The translations under genes and the position numbers were made by a program. Source: Fallopia convolvulus (taxonomy: Eukaryota > Streptophyta > Magnoliopsida > Caryophyllales > Polygonaceae). Taken from it: 64,000 bases of DNA. The stretch lies in assembly GCA_964016875.1 (NCBI GenBank), contig OZ024722.1, positions 13,894,576 to 13,958,575 on the forward strand, written 5' to 3'. Shown here one piece after another: positions 23,301 to 35,416 of the stretch (its first letter is position 1; the number at the start of each line of letters is the position of its first letter). The notes below the pieces were generated by a model, which had not been told where the DNA came from, did no database searches, and worked only from the letters and a program-made list of their open reading frames with translations.

Positions 23301-26300
23301 AGTTAATATATGGTTGACATTGCATTGTTGATAGTTTAATTGTTTTGTTGACAAGACATGTGAAGACAATAATGTTCTTTATTATTGTGATTTCCAGGTT
23401 TGTGTTTACCCTCCATATTCACAGTTTGTACGGTTTAAGGATTGTGACTATCCAACAAGGTTGATGATCATGTTTTTGATGATTTGATTGAAAGGATCAT
23501 GGTGAAACAAGAAAAGAATGTCGAAGCATTGGCGCACAACATTAATGACGAAGAGTCTGACTCTTCTACAGAAGATGACTTGGCTGATTTTGTCTTATCT
23601 CTGAATACTTTGGAGTACAAAAAAGCGGATAAGCAATTGTCGGTTGATGTGAAACAACAAGAAGATAAAGAACAAAAATTCAGGCTCAAGAGGAAGAGAT
23701 CTAGGATTTCTGGTAATGTGGTTGAAGATAAAGTTAGAGCATTGAGGAGTTCTGATGGTGGCAAAGGTAGGAAGAAGGTTGTTGTTGACAAACATAAGGG
23801 TAAGAAGCTTAAGGTTGAAGCTAAGAGTCGGGTTAGGGTTGACCATCATCAAGATGATAAAGTTCAACCAAATAAGCCGGTTAAAAGAGTTAAGTTGAGC
23901 CAACATGTTTGTAGTATTCCAACCCTCTTGAATAAGTTTAAAGGCCAACATCTGAGGATGAACTTGCTGTAGTGGTGAGGAATGATGATGTTAATGAAAA
24001 ATTGTTAGATAATTCGAAGGTTGAAGTTGTTGACAAAGATGTTGTTGACAAATATGATGTTGATGAATATTTGGTAGAGAATTTGAAGGTTGATGTTGTT
24101 GATGATGTTGTTGTTGATGAAGATTTGGTAGAAAATCTGAACAAGGATGATGTTGATGAAGAGTTGATGGATAATGAACAATGATATTGTTGATGATGAT
24201 TCTGTGGGTGTTGAAGACATTGGAGTTGCAAAGATTCTGTCCTCTGCCAAGGAACAAGGCAATTTGGTTGACATTAATGTTGATGGAGTCTCACTGTCTT
24301 CCCAAGAGAAGGTTAAGGCCGAAAAATTTAAAGAAATGCATGAGCCTCAATGGGTAAAAGATTTGAAGGAATCCATGTCTTCTATGCATAGGTTGATGAA
24401 AGATGTTCAATTGAAGTTAAATACTTTGGAGATGAAAAATGTTCATGTGTCAAATCAAGTTGATTACATTCATAAGAGTTTAGTTGCTAGAGGTCTAGTC
24501 TCTAATGCTTCAGATTCAGAATCTGATCCAGAAGATGTTTTGGAAGTTGAAACTTCCATTGGAAAGAAAGATACATAGCAATTGATTCAAAGTCCAGGTA
24601 ATCTTGTATATTATTTTATTCACGTTGACACATCTCATATTTGTTGTAATTGGATCTTTTTTATGAATTTTATGCCGAAGTTTTGCTTTCATTTGTGATC
24701 TATTGCACTTAGTATGCTTGTTGACGATTATTATTCTTTAATACAGTTGAAAAAACAGAGGATATAGGTAAAGAAGATGTTGTTGGAACAGAAGATGATG
24801 TTGAAAAGGAAGTTGTTGACGATCTTCTTGCTGCTGATAATGAGGCTTTGTCAAATAATGGAGAAAATATTGTTGTTGATGTTGGGAAGGGAGTTACTGT
24901 TGGTGATGAGCCTCTTGTTCTCAATAAGGATTTCTGTGATGGTGCAACAGATGTTGTTGTTGATGTTTCTAACAGTGAACCAAATGTCAATGATGATGTT
25001 CGTAATCTTGAGACAAACAATATGTCTGGTGTAGTCGGAAAGGAGGATGTTGAGGGTGAAATAGTATGTGAGGAAAAGGGTGTGTCTGGTGAAGTTGACA
25101 AGGATGAACTTGTTAGTGATGTAGTAGATGAAAAAAATAGTATGCCTGGTGAAGTTGACAAGGAGGTACATGAGGGTGAAGCAGTATGTGTTACTAAGGA
25201 TGATCTGGTTGAAGAATGAAAGGAGAATTCCTTAGAACATAAGGGTGAAGTTGACAAGGAAATTGAAGTTGACAAGGTTGAACCTGAGGGTGAAGTAGTA
25301 GCGCTTTCAAAGGATGATCTTGGTGAGAAAAGAAAGGATAATTCAAGTGATTTCAACTCTAAAACTTTAGCTGAAATATGTGCTGAATTAGACTTTGAGC
25401 TAGCTACGACCTATTTTGAAAGTGATCAAGGATAATTGCTCTCAGTCTGTTGAGCATGGTCATCTATTTGACTCTTTGATTGGAGAAGATGAAGAGGACA
25501 GTGTAAAAGATATCGAAGATCTTGATGATCCACTAGATACAAGGAAGTCCTTAAGGAATGAGAAACCTAGCGCTGCAGTGTTAACTCCTTTTACCGAGGA
25601 GAAGAAAAACAAGAAGGCCAAAAAGAAAAATAATAATGAGGGAAAGGAAAAGGAGGGTGAAGATAAGAATAAGAAGAAGAAGAAGCAGAAGCCACCTGTG
25701 CCTAGGAAGCCCAAGCACTCTTTTTATCCAGATGCAGATCGAAAATTACTTGACGATTGGTTATATGATAGGTAAATAATTTTCAGAGACTTTATATGTT
25801 TTGATTGGATGACAGTGTTAAGTGTCATCATGTCGAACAACTGTCAACATTTATCAATGACAATTGTTGACAGTTTTGATTTGTTGCCATTTAAAATATG
25901 TCATCAAGAAGAATTGGTTGACACTTTATATAAGCTATTAAAATTTGTTGACATTTATTATTTTTCACACATGTAAGTTTTATATTGTGATCAAGTTGAC
26001 ATTTGTTTGACAATAGACAACTGAATATTATTGACAAATAGAAAATTGAATGATGTTGACAGTTGACATTTAATAACTGCCAATTGTTGACAGTTATTAT
26101 TTGTTGGCAATTAACAACTTTCATCAAGAAGAAGTTGATGACACTTGATGTCAGCTAATTACCCTTGTTTATATATGTTGACACATTGTATTGTACTTAT
26201 TTTTTAGTTTTGACAATGCTGCCATAACTGGTTCCGATCAAATGCTTACAAAAGAGTTTTTCACCATTCTTAGGAGCAAGAATGTTTGGCTAGGGACTGA

Positions 26301-27745
26301 GGTAAGTTGTGTTTTTTCTTTCAATGTTGTTTCAATTGATATGTTGTGTTTTATTAGTTCTATGTTGACAATTTCTCTTCTTCTTTTTTTTATCTTTTTA
26401 GCACATGTGTGAGGCTTTGTATCACATGAGGAAACTTATCTATGACTATCCAGATGTCTACAAGAGTGTTGTAGTTGTTGATTGGATATGGCCTATGATG
26501 TTTGATCCCAAGTATGTACCGCTTTATATTTCTGGAGAGAAGGACATCTCACAAGGTTCTTATGATTATCTCGATGGTTGGAAACCACTCTTGTTGGGGA
26601 AAGCATGGCACGACCCTGATGTTAAAAGGATTTACTCACCTCTTAACATTGAGAAATTACATTGGATTGCCTTAGAGATTGATTTGCCAGGAAAGCACAT
26701 TAAGGTTCTTGACTCTACAAGGTACTTCTATTCTATGAAAGATCCCACCCCTTATTTGAAACCTTTTTCCACATTCATACCCTTTTTGTTGAAGAAAAGT
26801 GGGAAATTCAACCATCTTGGTGACTTGGATATGGAGTTTAGCATCTCTAGAGATGACAAGTTAATACAAGATACTGATGGGTATACATTACTTCTCCTAA
26901 TTTTCCATTACTTCCAGTTTTTCCTTATAAATAATTGATATTAATATTTTGTACTCTTTTGTTATAGTGGAAATTGTGGAGTCTTTGCCATCAAGTTCAT
27001 TGAAACGTTTGCATTTGAGGATTTGGATTCTTTGGATCAGTTGGGTGAAGAATAAATCCGAGCTCATAGGGAAAAAATGGAAATAGATCTGTTTAAAGGG
27101 ACTTGGGTTTGGGAGCCACTGCCGGAAACAAGCAAGTGATAATTGTGTGACATAACATGTGTGTATTGTTGACAGTTGTTTCTGATTTTGTCGATGTTGA
27201 CAATTATGTAATCTTTAGTGTTGACAGTTAATGGATGTAGATTGCAACAAGTGCTATATAGGTTGTTGACTACTATTGTCAACGTTATTGTATGTTGTTG
27301 ATAGTTGATTAAGTTTTATGTATGTTGTTGACTGATGTCTGTCAATGTTAGTGTTTTCTTTTTTAGTTTAGGCTTTGTTGTTGACAATTATGATGTCATT
27401 TTGACAACATTTATGAAGTGTTTTTAATCTTAATTGGTGACAGGTTTGTGATCTTTTGTTGTTGTTGACAAATTCAGTTGACAAGTTCCTTGATGGTAGT
27501 TGATAGTTGTTTGAATTTGACAAAGTTTAAGATATTCCAAAATTCTCATAGAAGAGTATGTGTATCATGCATGCCCCTCCACTGATATTTCAAAGTTTGA
27601 GACAATAGTATTGAAAACTAATAGATATTGTTGTTGACAATGGTACTGAAAACTATTAGATATTGTTTGTAGTTGACAATTACTACAATCTCTAATGGAA
27701 ATAAATCATAAGCAACAACCCAATAAAAAAAGATGTCATTGTCTT

Positions 27746-30700
27746 TCAATCTACTTGCATAACCATGAGATTGTTGGTTCCACATGTCTTTTTGTTGTGT
27801 CCGATCATTCTACAGTTGCTGCACTTTTGCTTGGTGACGGTCTTCTTTTTTTTATTCATTTTGAACTCTCCAATAGACGGAATCCTATTTTTCCTTGGCC
27901 TTCCAATCTTCCTTCGTACATTTGGTGGGAAACATGCTTTGTTGATGACGATTTCCGGTACATCCCAATCTGACCTCATAGGCAATGGATATATTGTTTC
28001 TTGATATGCCATTAACCATTTTTCAGATTTGTAGTATTCACTTAAAAAATCACTCGTGTCATACTTCATTTGCTGAATGGCGGCAATGACATGTGAACAT
28101 GGCAGTTTTTCCAAATCAAATTTCCTACAACTGCATTTTTTTGTGCCAGATCAACAACCCCCATGTAATCATCACTGAACACTTCAAATTGAGTACTATT
28201 CAAGACCTTTACGCCATACTTCTTGGATTTCATGCATCTTTTCTCTAGAATTTTGTTGATATTTGTGGGCAAACTGGTGTGGTTGCGCTCTGTGTTTGCC
28301 CTGCGCTCATTAAACCACCTTGATATCAAATCTCTTATAAAATCAAGGGAAAATTGCATTTAACCACCCTTTATTTTACACTTGTTGCAATCAACCACCC
28401 CTTATATTTTTTTCTACACTTAACCACCCCTTATTTGTAGTTGTGTGCATTTAACCACCCATTTTAACAAAAAGCGTCATTTTTTTCGTTAAGTAAAGTA
28501 AATTAAGTTTTTTCCTATCTTTTTAAAATTTATTTACAATAAATATATAAAGGAAAAACCATTATAAACACTTTCAAGTTCAAATACGTCGATAACTCTA
28601 ACCTAATTTCCTCCATAATAATTCATTCTCTCCATCCAATGACGAAGAAGAACCACGACTTCGCCGATGCAAAGGTCATGGGTTTTGGATCTGATTCTGA
28701 CAACTTTGAGCGTCCCTTAGAGTCGATCGTGTCCAAGTTGATGGACAACGACTCGATGTTCAAAAGGTTGAGATGTAGGCTGAAATCCAATGATAATGAC
28801 ATTCAAAGCTCAATTTATTCATAAATTCTTTTATTTATTGTAAATAAAGTTAAAAATAGAAGGGCAAAAACGTAATTTATTTTAATTAACGAATAAAATA
28901 ATGATTTTCATCAAAATGGGTGGTTAAATGCATATATTTACAAATAAGGGGTGGTTAAGTGTAGAAAAAAATATAAAGGGTGGTTAATTGCAACAAGTGT
29001 AAAATAAAGGGTGGTTAAATGCAATTTTCCCTAAAATCAAATAAGGCAACAATTGAAAATGCCCTTGCTTCCTTCAACGCTGAGTTGACACTTTCAGCAT
29101 TGTTTGTAGTCATGATGTTGTATCTATCACTAGGAAAACAAGCTCTTGACCATTTCTCAATGTTTGCATCTTTCAAGTATTGTCCCATCTCAGTATTTGA
29201 CTTACAAATATCATTGAAATATTTGTTGAATTCAGTTGTTGTATAACTCTTAGTTGCCTTGGAGAACAACATGTGAATTCCCTTTTCTTTGAATCTCACT
29301 TTCAGATTTTGTTTCAAATGCCTTGTACATATGACATGCTTTGCACCAATATAGATTGATTCGATAGATTTTGCAATGTTGTTATGTCGATCAGAAACAA
29401 ACACCATGTCGCTTGAACAAGGTATCACCTTCAACAACTCCTCAAAAAACCATTTCCAAGAGTTGTCATTCTCAGAATCTACAACGACATATGCAACATG
29501 GAAGATTTGTTGGTTTGCATCTTGAGTTGAGGCAGTAATCAAGCATCTTAAATACTTGTTGTGTAGATGTGCTCCATCTATCTGGATGACCTGTCATCAA
29601 TTTAATTAATACACAAATTTGTTACAATTTTGTTGTTGACAATAATATATATAATGTGTTATCTATTGTTGACATGCGTAGGCATTGTTGACAATTTTTT
29701 ATAGTTGAAATATAATAGGGTTTTTTCATTGTTGACAGTGATATGATGTTGACACTCTAAAATTTATGCAGTGTTTATATTAGTGAAATGGAGATGACAT
29801 ATGTTATTTTCATTAGTTTTAATATATATGATTGAATCTAATGATGAAATATGGTGTTGACAAAAGAATAAAGATTGTGTTGACAATTTTTTATTCATGA
29901 AAATTTAGTGATAGAGGTTTTTGCTTTTCATACCTTCCTCATGTGTTGAAAACTTCTAATTGATGCCCCAATTGAAATAAACACGTACTTGAACCGATTA
30001 TCATTGCCAATCTCAATACTTGCGTATGTTCCATCGTTGACAGTTTTGAGATTGTGGCAATACGCAGGAAGAGTGACATAGTTCTCTTCAGGCGAACCTC
30101 TTATCAATTTTTGTGCACATTCTTTTGCTCTCCAAGCTTTATAGTAACTGATATTTTGGAAGTACTCATTCCTCGTATCATTACGAATCATATTTAGATT
30201 CGGCCCATGGCTAACACCTTCAAATCTGCATTTTTCAAGGAAAAAAATGAATCAATGATGACATTTATTGAAACAATGATAATGTTTCGGTAAAGTTGTT
30301 TGAAAATTACCTTAATTTTATTTTTTCTCCAATGACTTGATACGAGGGTTGGAGATTCCTTGTATATCTCACTTCAAATGGGCATGTATGCTTGTCATTG
30401 AATATCTTCACATCAAAATAATTTAGCCCCTTAAGCTTCACAACCCTCATATACCATTGACAAGCTTTGTCAACACATTTCAGCCTATAAAGTTCAGTTG
30501 TGGATCTGTCAACTCTGAAACCATAACTCTCACGCATTACAACATTAGACATTGCTATTTTTAACTCTTCCTTTGATGCGTAAACGCGACCTACTTTTAC
30601 ATTTGTAGAATATGGTGGAGTATTATCCACTTCTTCTTCTTCTTCATCTGTTTCACAACCGTTGCCAATTCTTAATGGTCGATGACTGTTGAAGGCATCA

Positions 30701-30831
30701 ATTGATGGTTGTAATCTGGAGTTGACAGTTGTTGACAACGAGCTGCTTTTTTTGAAATTTGATGACAAATCTAAGCTCTCAACAATTTCCTTACCGTTTC
30801 TCCTCTTATATGTTGTGATATATATAGGCAT
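27746..30831 (-). pseudogene. MuDR/MULE transposase (MURA-like), interrupted by a MITE
   Basis: Exon 1 (30831-30311) carries the MuDR N-terminal domain (KVGRVYASKEELKIAMSNVV, CVDKACQWYMRV). Exon 2 (30225-29934) continues it. Exon 3 (from 29590) holds the MULE DDE core: IDGAHLHNKY with the first Asp, VFVSDRHNNI with the second, and NNAESVNSALKE. A 685-bp MITE is inserted after ALFDF. Coding resumes with RDLISRWFNERRAN and NKILEKRCMKS. Near 28138 a run of A causes a 1-base frame change, after which a SWIM zinc finger (CSCRKFD then LPCSHV) and a CCHC knuckle (CSNCRMIGHNKKTC) are readable. Removal of the MITE and one duplication copy restores the frame, so the insertion came late. The transposase would cut and move the MULE. 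Confidence 0.88.
28347..29031. mobile_element. Mutator-type MITE with long terminal inverted repeats
   Basis: It starts GGGAAAATTGCATTTAACCA and ends with the reverse complement. The inverted ends extend about 100 bp and are full of AACCACCC/GGGTGGTT. The flanks are perfect 9-bp duplications TAAAATCAA (28338-28346 and 29032-29040), the Mutator hallmark. The core (28600-28825) contains an ATG frame of 61 codons (28639-28824) that is less AT-rich than the rest and may be a captured gene fragment. It disrupts the transposase exon. Confidence 0.95.
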
Positions 30832-31995
30832 TTCCCAAGAGACTTGAGGAGTGTTGTTAATTTGGTAGAAGGACTTGAGATCGTCATCAGTTTCTATTGT
30901 ATGGATTTCTCAAATTTTGAGATGGATGAAAGTGTGACAAGCAAACAGTTGATGGTGATGCGTTGATATTGAACCTTTGTATAATCATTTTCCTTAAAGA
31001 CTCTAGATCAACGTTACCTTCTAGGACAATTGCCTTTGATTTAACATATCCAACATATGTACAATCTCCACTTCCAATCTTCCAATCTCCTCCAAAGCAC
31101 ATTATCAGTATTTTAAAATCCATCTGTTTGAACATGAACAAACATTCAATGTCAATGGCTATTTGGTCACAATATATGTTGTTGACAAAACAATAGCTAT
31201 ACAGTTTATTAACCCTTTGATGTGAACCATTGTCAACCACTTTTATCTGTTTGATTTAGTGGATTATCAACAGTCCTTTTTAATGTCAACAACATTTATC
31301 ATCACCAAATCACTCTATCTGTCAATAATTGTCATTGAATTTCCATGAAATTATTTCACGCATCAACAATTGTCATTAAATCGATGACAACAGTTGTTGA
31401 CAAAGCAGTAAAAGAGGTCAAAATCGTCAACGATAAATCACAGATTTTTCAACATCTGTCAACAATATGAATCAACTCCTTTTATTAATGTTGTAATCAA
31501 GTGTAATCAAACAGAAGCAACTCGTTTTTTCAACATAAATGAAAATTAAACAATTGGTGATAATTACTTGATTGGAAACAGATTTTTATACAATCGAAAA
31601 ACAATGTCAACAATTTTCTTTTTTTTCATTAAATCTAAAACTGATGTAAGAATATGCATTCGTTAGTGTATATCGTGTGTAAAATATGGTGATGATAACA
31701 GATCTAGTAAAAAGTAGCTCGCTTGTCATCAAAATAAAATCAAATCTCGCGAAAACGGCACTAACCTGCTCGGATGTTGTTGACAGTTTGCACTTGTTGA
31801 TTTTCAGTGTTTGATATCGAACACTAGCAGAGATTCTGTGTTTGAAATCGTTCTTCAACCGATTATAGCGTTCGATTTTTGTCAACGAAATTGGAAGCTT
31901 GCGTGGGGAAGGGACAATGGAAGTTTCTGTCAACAAATTTGTTGTTGCGTAGGGGCGAGGGCTATAGCGTGCAATTTAACATTTTTTGTCAACTG

Positions 31996-34900
31996 AGTTT
32001 GTAATTTCACCCCTATTATAGGCTAATTATCAAAAACGCCCATTTTGTTTTTGGTTTTTTGTTTTTTTTTTGTTTTTTTTAATAGGTAAAAACTAGAATA
32101 AGCTTAGTCAAATATAAATTATTTATTTTAAAAATAAATTAATTTAATTTTTTTATGTCAATATGAATAAAATTTACGCATTATTTTAAGGTAAGATCCA
32201 ATATTTTCTTTTTTTTACTAAAAGAAAATGAATTATTTTAACAATTTTAAATTTGTACACATATGTTTAAATTTAAAATCTAATCATGTAATATCAAACA
32301 AAAGTTTAATTATAATTTATATAATTTTTACCATTATAATATGAGATTTGAATATATAATTAATTAATAAAATGTATAACTAATCAAAGTAGAATGAGAT
32401 AAGAATGAATCTAAGATATAATTATTGGTTCGTAATAAACCTATATAAAAATAAAACAAAATAATTATAAATTTCTTTTGTTTAAATTAGTATTGATTTT
32501 TTTAAAGCGTTGATGATGTGGCGCAACATAGACGAATTGAATATGGAGGCGACACATAGGCAAAATGAATGTGAGGCCGACATGTGTCAGAAAAGTTACT
32601 TTTTTAATTTATATATAGATTCGGTAGACCACACACACATGCCTAGTGTACCGAGTGGTCATCTAGAAGACGGCAGCTGACGCTGACTAAGTGAGGCAAA
32701 GAGAGATACAAAATAGCAAAACGAGTAAGCAACAATACAACAAACAACCAAAAAGACCACAAAAGAGTTTAAGCTCGAGGCGAGTGTAGCACTAAAGATT
32801 AGTGCTTGGAAAACGGTCAACCCATATCGAGATGCGCGGAAAGGACATTTGATGTTCCCTCCACCGAGATGAAAGATCTTCAGAAGCCACATCGCACATA
32901 AAACGACCTGGCCCCTAAAGACTTTGCTCGAAACCAAAACTCAAGCCTAATCCTTTGGAGAAGTATTGAAACAAACTCGAACAAACCTGTTAAGAAAAAC
33001 ACACACAAGCAGCTCAAGCTAAAACGGGTCGAAGACCCAAAATAAAGAAACTAGGGTTGTTCATCGGTCCAAAACCGAACCGAACCAAGGAAAATTGAAC
33101 TGAAAACCGAATTTCAAAATTTTCGGAACCGAGGACCGGACCGAACCGAATTTCAAAAATTTGAAACAAATTTTTAAATTTTTAAATTTTTAAATTTTTT
33201 AATATCATATTTTTTATTTTTTTATTTATTTTACCTTTTTATATTATTTTTCTTTTAAAAAAATTACAAATCATAAATATGGTAGTTCAATTTTTATATA
33301 TTATGAGTTTATTTTTTTTATACTAGAAGTTCATTTTTTTTGTTGAGTTCAATTTTTCTATATTATATGAGTGCAATTTTTATATTGTACGAGTTCATTT
33401 TTTTTTATCTATGATAAGTTCATTTTTCATATAATTCGATTTTAACAAAACAAAAAAATATAAAAAAAATAATGATTTGTTTTTCAATTTTCAAATAATT
33501 TTTTTTGTACAAAATAACCATTATAAATCTTAAATATGACACTTCTATTTTTATATACTATGAGTTCATTTTTTATATACTAGAGTTCATTTTGTATGTT
33601 AGGAGTTCAATTTTTCTATATTGTATGAGTTCAATTTTTATATTCTATGAGTTCATTTTTTTTATTTATGATAAGTTCAATTTTCAATTTTTTTTACAAA
33701 ATAAGCATTATAAATCTTAAATATTGTAATTTATTTTTTACAAACTAAAAGTTCATTTTTAATATATTAAGAGTTTATTTTATATATGCTATGATTTCAA
33801 TTTTATCTATTATGAGTTCATTTTTCTGTTCTTTGTGTTCATATTTCATATAATTAGATTTTCAAAAAAAATTGAAAAAAAGAAAATTAAAATTAAAAAA
33901 TAGTTAAAAGATAAATAAAAAATAGTTTTAAAAATATTTTTTTTCTTTATGGGGCCAGCCCAATTAAATAACAAGAAGTAGCCCAGCCCAATCAACGAAA
34001 CCTGGCCCAATAGAACTACTTATTTTTCATTAGTTGCATAGGTGCGAGCAAATTCATATACTTCCATTATTCAAAGCCTACGTGACCCCATCCATCGATT
34101 TGACCCGACGGTCTTTGACAAAGAATAATACCCTAAAAGATGTTATTGCTTCATTTAAATATGTCTGTTATATTGTAATTTTCTTTTCTATGACTGATTG
34201 TAAACATATTACTACACATGTCAATATTGTACTCTTTATGTAGCCTCGTCTAGCATACTTGTTTTGGTGGAATTCAATATATAATATTCTTTAAAAAAAG
34301 AATAATACCCTAAAATTTGGTTGATGTTAATTTATGTTATAGCCCTTACACTAGAAATTAATTTGCCCAATTGATTATTGGATTTTTTTAGATAAAACTG
34401 AGTCACACCCGGCCTATAAATTAGGGTATATGTGAGCAGTCTATAGGCATACGATACGCGTAATATGACAAGTGACGATCGATGCATGAAATTCATTTTA
34501 TAACTTCTAAGAACAAACAATTGATACTCCATAAAGCAAAATCAACTACTCTATCTTACAAAATACATACGTGCTTAGCTCATTCAAACCAAATTAATGG
34601 ACAAACACGTACCCTGCAGAATAATTTGTAACTATAATTATATCCATTTTTTTCTTAATTGCTTTTGCTTTTGCGTTTGTTGTTTTCTTTTCTTAAATTA
34701 CTAGTATTATTTTAATATTTCGATTTATAACTTGGGAGATGCTTCATAGGAGTAGTTGATAGTACATAGCTACTAAACGTATCACTAATATTTGAATGAC
34801 AATTGTCAAATCTCAAAAGCAGCATGTCGTTATGGTGGATGGCAGACTTTAATATTTAAAGCGAAGATTTGGTGAATTTCAGCAATTAATAATGTACTGT

Positions 34901-35164
34901 AGTATTTTATAAATCCAAATATTCTAATTAAGGTGGAATGTCGCAACAAGCGGAGTCTTAAAGGCACAGAGGAACACACAAACATAGTGCAACATTACAA
35001 GTCATCAAGTAGATATATAGGGTCGAGGTAGAGTATTAGTGTACTCTAATAATCCCGAAAATTTCGTGTGGTGCCCTCCAACTTAAGAAGTTAATTATCG
35101 ACTAAAAAACTACAAATAAAAATAGAAAAAGTCAGTTCTTTTTTGCTATTGTCACTGTTGGTAT
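31996..35164. other. AT-rich sequence with no recognised gene
   Basis: No coding signal is convincing. Visible parts are: an AT-rich stretch to 32500; a moderate-GC block at 32500-33050 with an open minus-strand frame that resembles nothing I know; a CGAACCGAACC-rich block at 33060-33140 like the ends of some hAT-type MITEs (borders not found); the degenerate GTTCATTTTT repeats listed separately; and unremarkable AT-rich DNA from 34000 to the hAT target duplication at 35165. Confidence 0.5.
33280..33860 (+). repeat. Degenerate AT-rich tandem repeats with GAGTTCATTTTT core
   Basis: The phrase GAGTTCATTTTT or GAGTTCAATTTTT, usually preceded by TATACTAT or TATATTAT, recurs roughly fifteen times at irregular spacing of about 25-60 bp. 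It looks like an old, diverged tandem array. Confidence 0.7.
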
Positions 35165-35181
35165 GTTGCAAGTAGAGTTGT

Positions 35182-35368
35182 TGATAGGATATAGCATAGA
35201 CTTAGTGACACGTGTCAAGTACATGTGAGTTTGTTAGAGGAGTTAGTTGTTAAAACAGAGCACACGCTCCTTCTCTTTCTGTATAAGTACCACACTTGTG
35301 CAATTGTAAACATTCAGTTGAATCAATACAATGAATCTGTTCATCTTTTCTCCCTTCTCAAACTAACA
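35182..35368 (+). repeat. 5' LTR of Copia 1
   Basis: 187 bp, TGATAGG to AACA. A TATAAG box is near 35282. It is followed directly by the TGGTATCAG primer site. Confidence 0.95.
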
Positions 35369-35416
35369 TGGTATCAGATAAGGTGTTTTTCCGATTTCTT
35401 CCGCATTTTTTCGATC

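Larger units (their letters stand above)
19933..27140 (+). pseudogene. DUF1985 / Ulp1-like cysteine protease gene, broken
   Basis: The first exon (ATG at 19933) gives a DUF1985-like domain: KVNRCNKVDVLETIKKHL, LIHHVLLHEL, then FFLGDFAVVNGLNC. It is interrupted by stops after 20160 and a frame change near 20280, and continues as LKLAHWLIIEGILLPRRK and DPTYRYGYALCGYPI to 20612. An intron carrying inserted LTRs follows. Then come an exon with ETFPAFKEVC, long Lys/Glu/Asp-rich disordered exons (23480-25770) with several breaks, and a C-terminal Ulp1 (C48) protease. The protease shows VVVDWIWPMMF, the catalytic His in EKLHWIALEID, the Asp in VLDSTRYF and the Cys in GNCGVFAIKF near 26975. A TAA follows at 27054. 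Related genes ride in MULEs. One class (VANC) counters DNA methylation of its own family, though whether this gene did so is inference. Confidence 0.8.
18974..31995. mobile_element. Large MULE with DUF1985/Ulp1 gene and MuDR-type transposase (VANDAL/Kaonashi-like)
   Basis: Two convergent genes, a DUF1985 plus Ulp1-protease gene (+) and a MuDR-type transposase gene (-), share one feature that stops at both sides: the heptamer GTTGACA or its complement is scattered from 19492 to about 31993 and is rare outside. I found no long terminal inverted repeats when comparing both ends by eye. MULEs that lack such repeats and carry Ulp1/DUF1985 genes are known from Arabidopsis (VANDAL and Kaonashi groups). 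Borders are approximate: the left border is set by the Helitron end, the right by the last motif. Bases 18974-19932 hold no recognised coding region, only a CT-rich leader-like part (about 19010-19220) and motif-rich sequence. Confidence 0.75.
19490..31995. repeat. Dispersed GTTGACA motif field
   Basis: By eye I find about 60 copies of GTTGACA on the plus strand and a dozen of TGTCAAC, often in the wider form TTGTTGACAATT or TTGACAGTT. They are densest in non-coding parts: 19490-19890, 22940-23350, 25850-26180, 27150-27690, 29630-29900 and 31180-31995. TGTCAAC orientation predominates near the right end (31230, 31284, 31455, 31605, 31880, 31929, 31988), while the left end has GTTGACA only. 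Some copies are inside coding exons (24020-24060, 25090-25280). The neighbouring Helitron and the sequence after 32000 show very few. Confidence 0.85.

Noticed and set aside
23938..24274. Overlapping Ser/Thr/Asn-rich minus-strand frames
   Set aside because: They are shadows of the GAT/GTT-rich acidic exons of the DUF1985/Ulp1 gene.
24709..25356. Minus-strand frame of 215 codons, Ser/Thr-rich
   Set aside because: Antisense of the acidic repeats. The sense frame fits the gene.
19490..31995. TTGACA words as bacterial -35 promoter boxes
   Set aside because: The context is plant nuclear DNA, with no paired -10 boxes and no bacterial genes.
18974..31995. Long terminal inverted repeats of the MULE
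   Set aside because: I compared the left and right ends by eye and found no convincing match. A computed alignment could overturn this.
32659..32937. Open frame of 92 codons on the minus strand
   Set aside because: Hydrophobic but without recognisable motif or context. Kept only as unassigned sequence.
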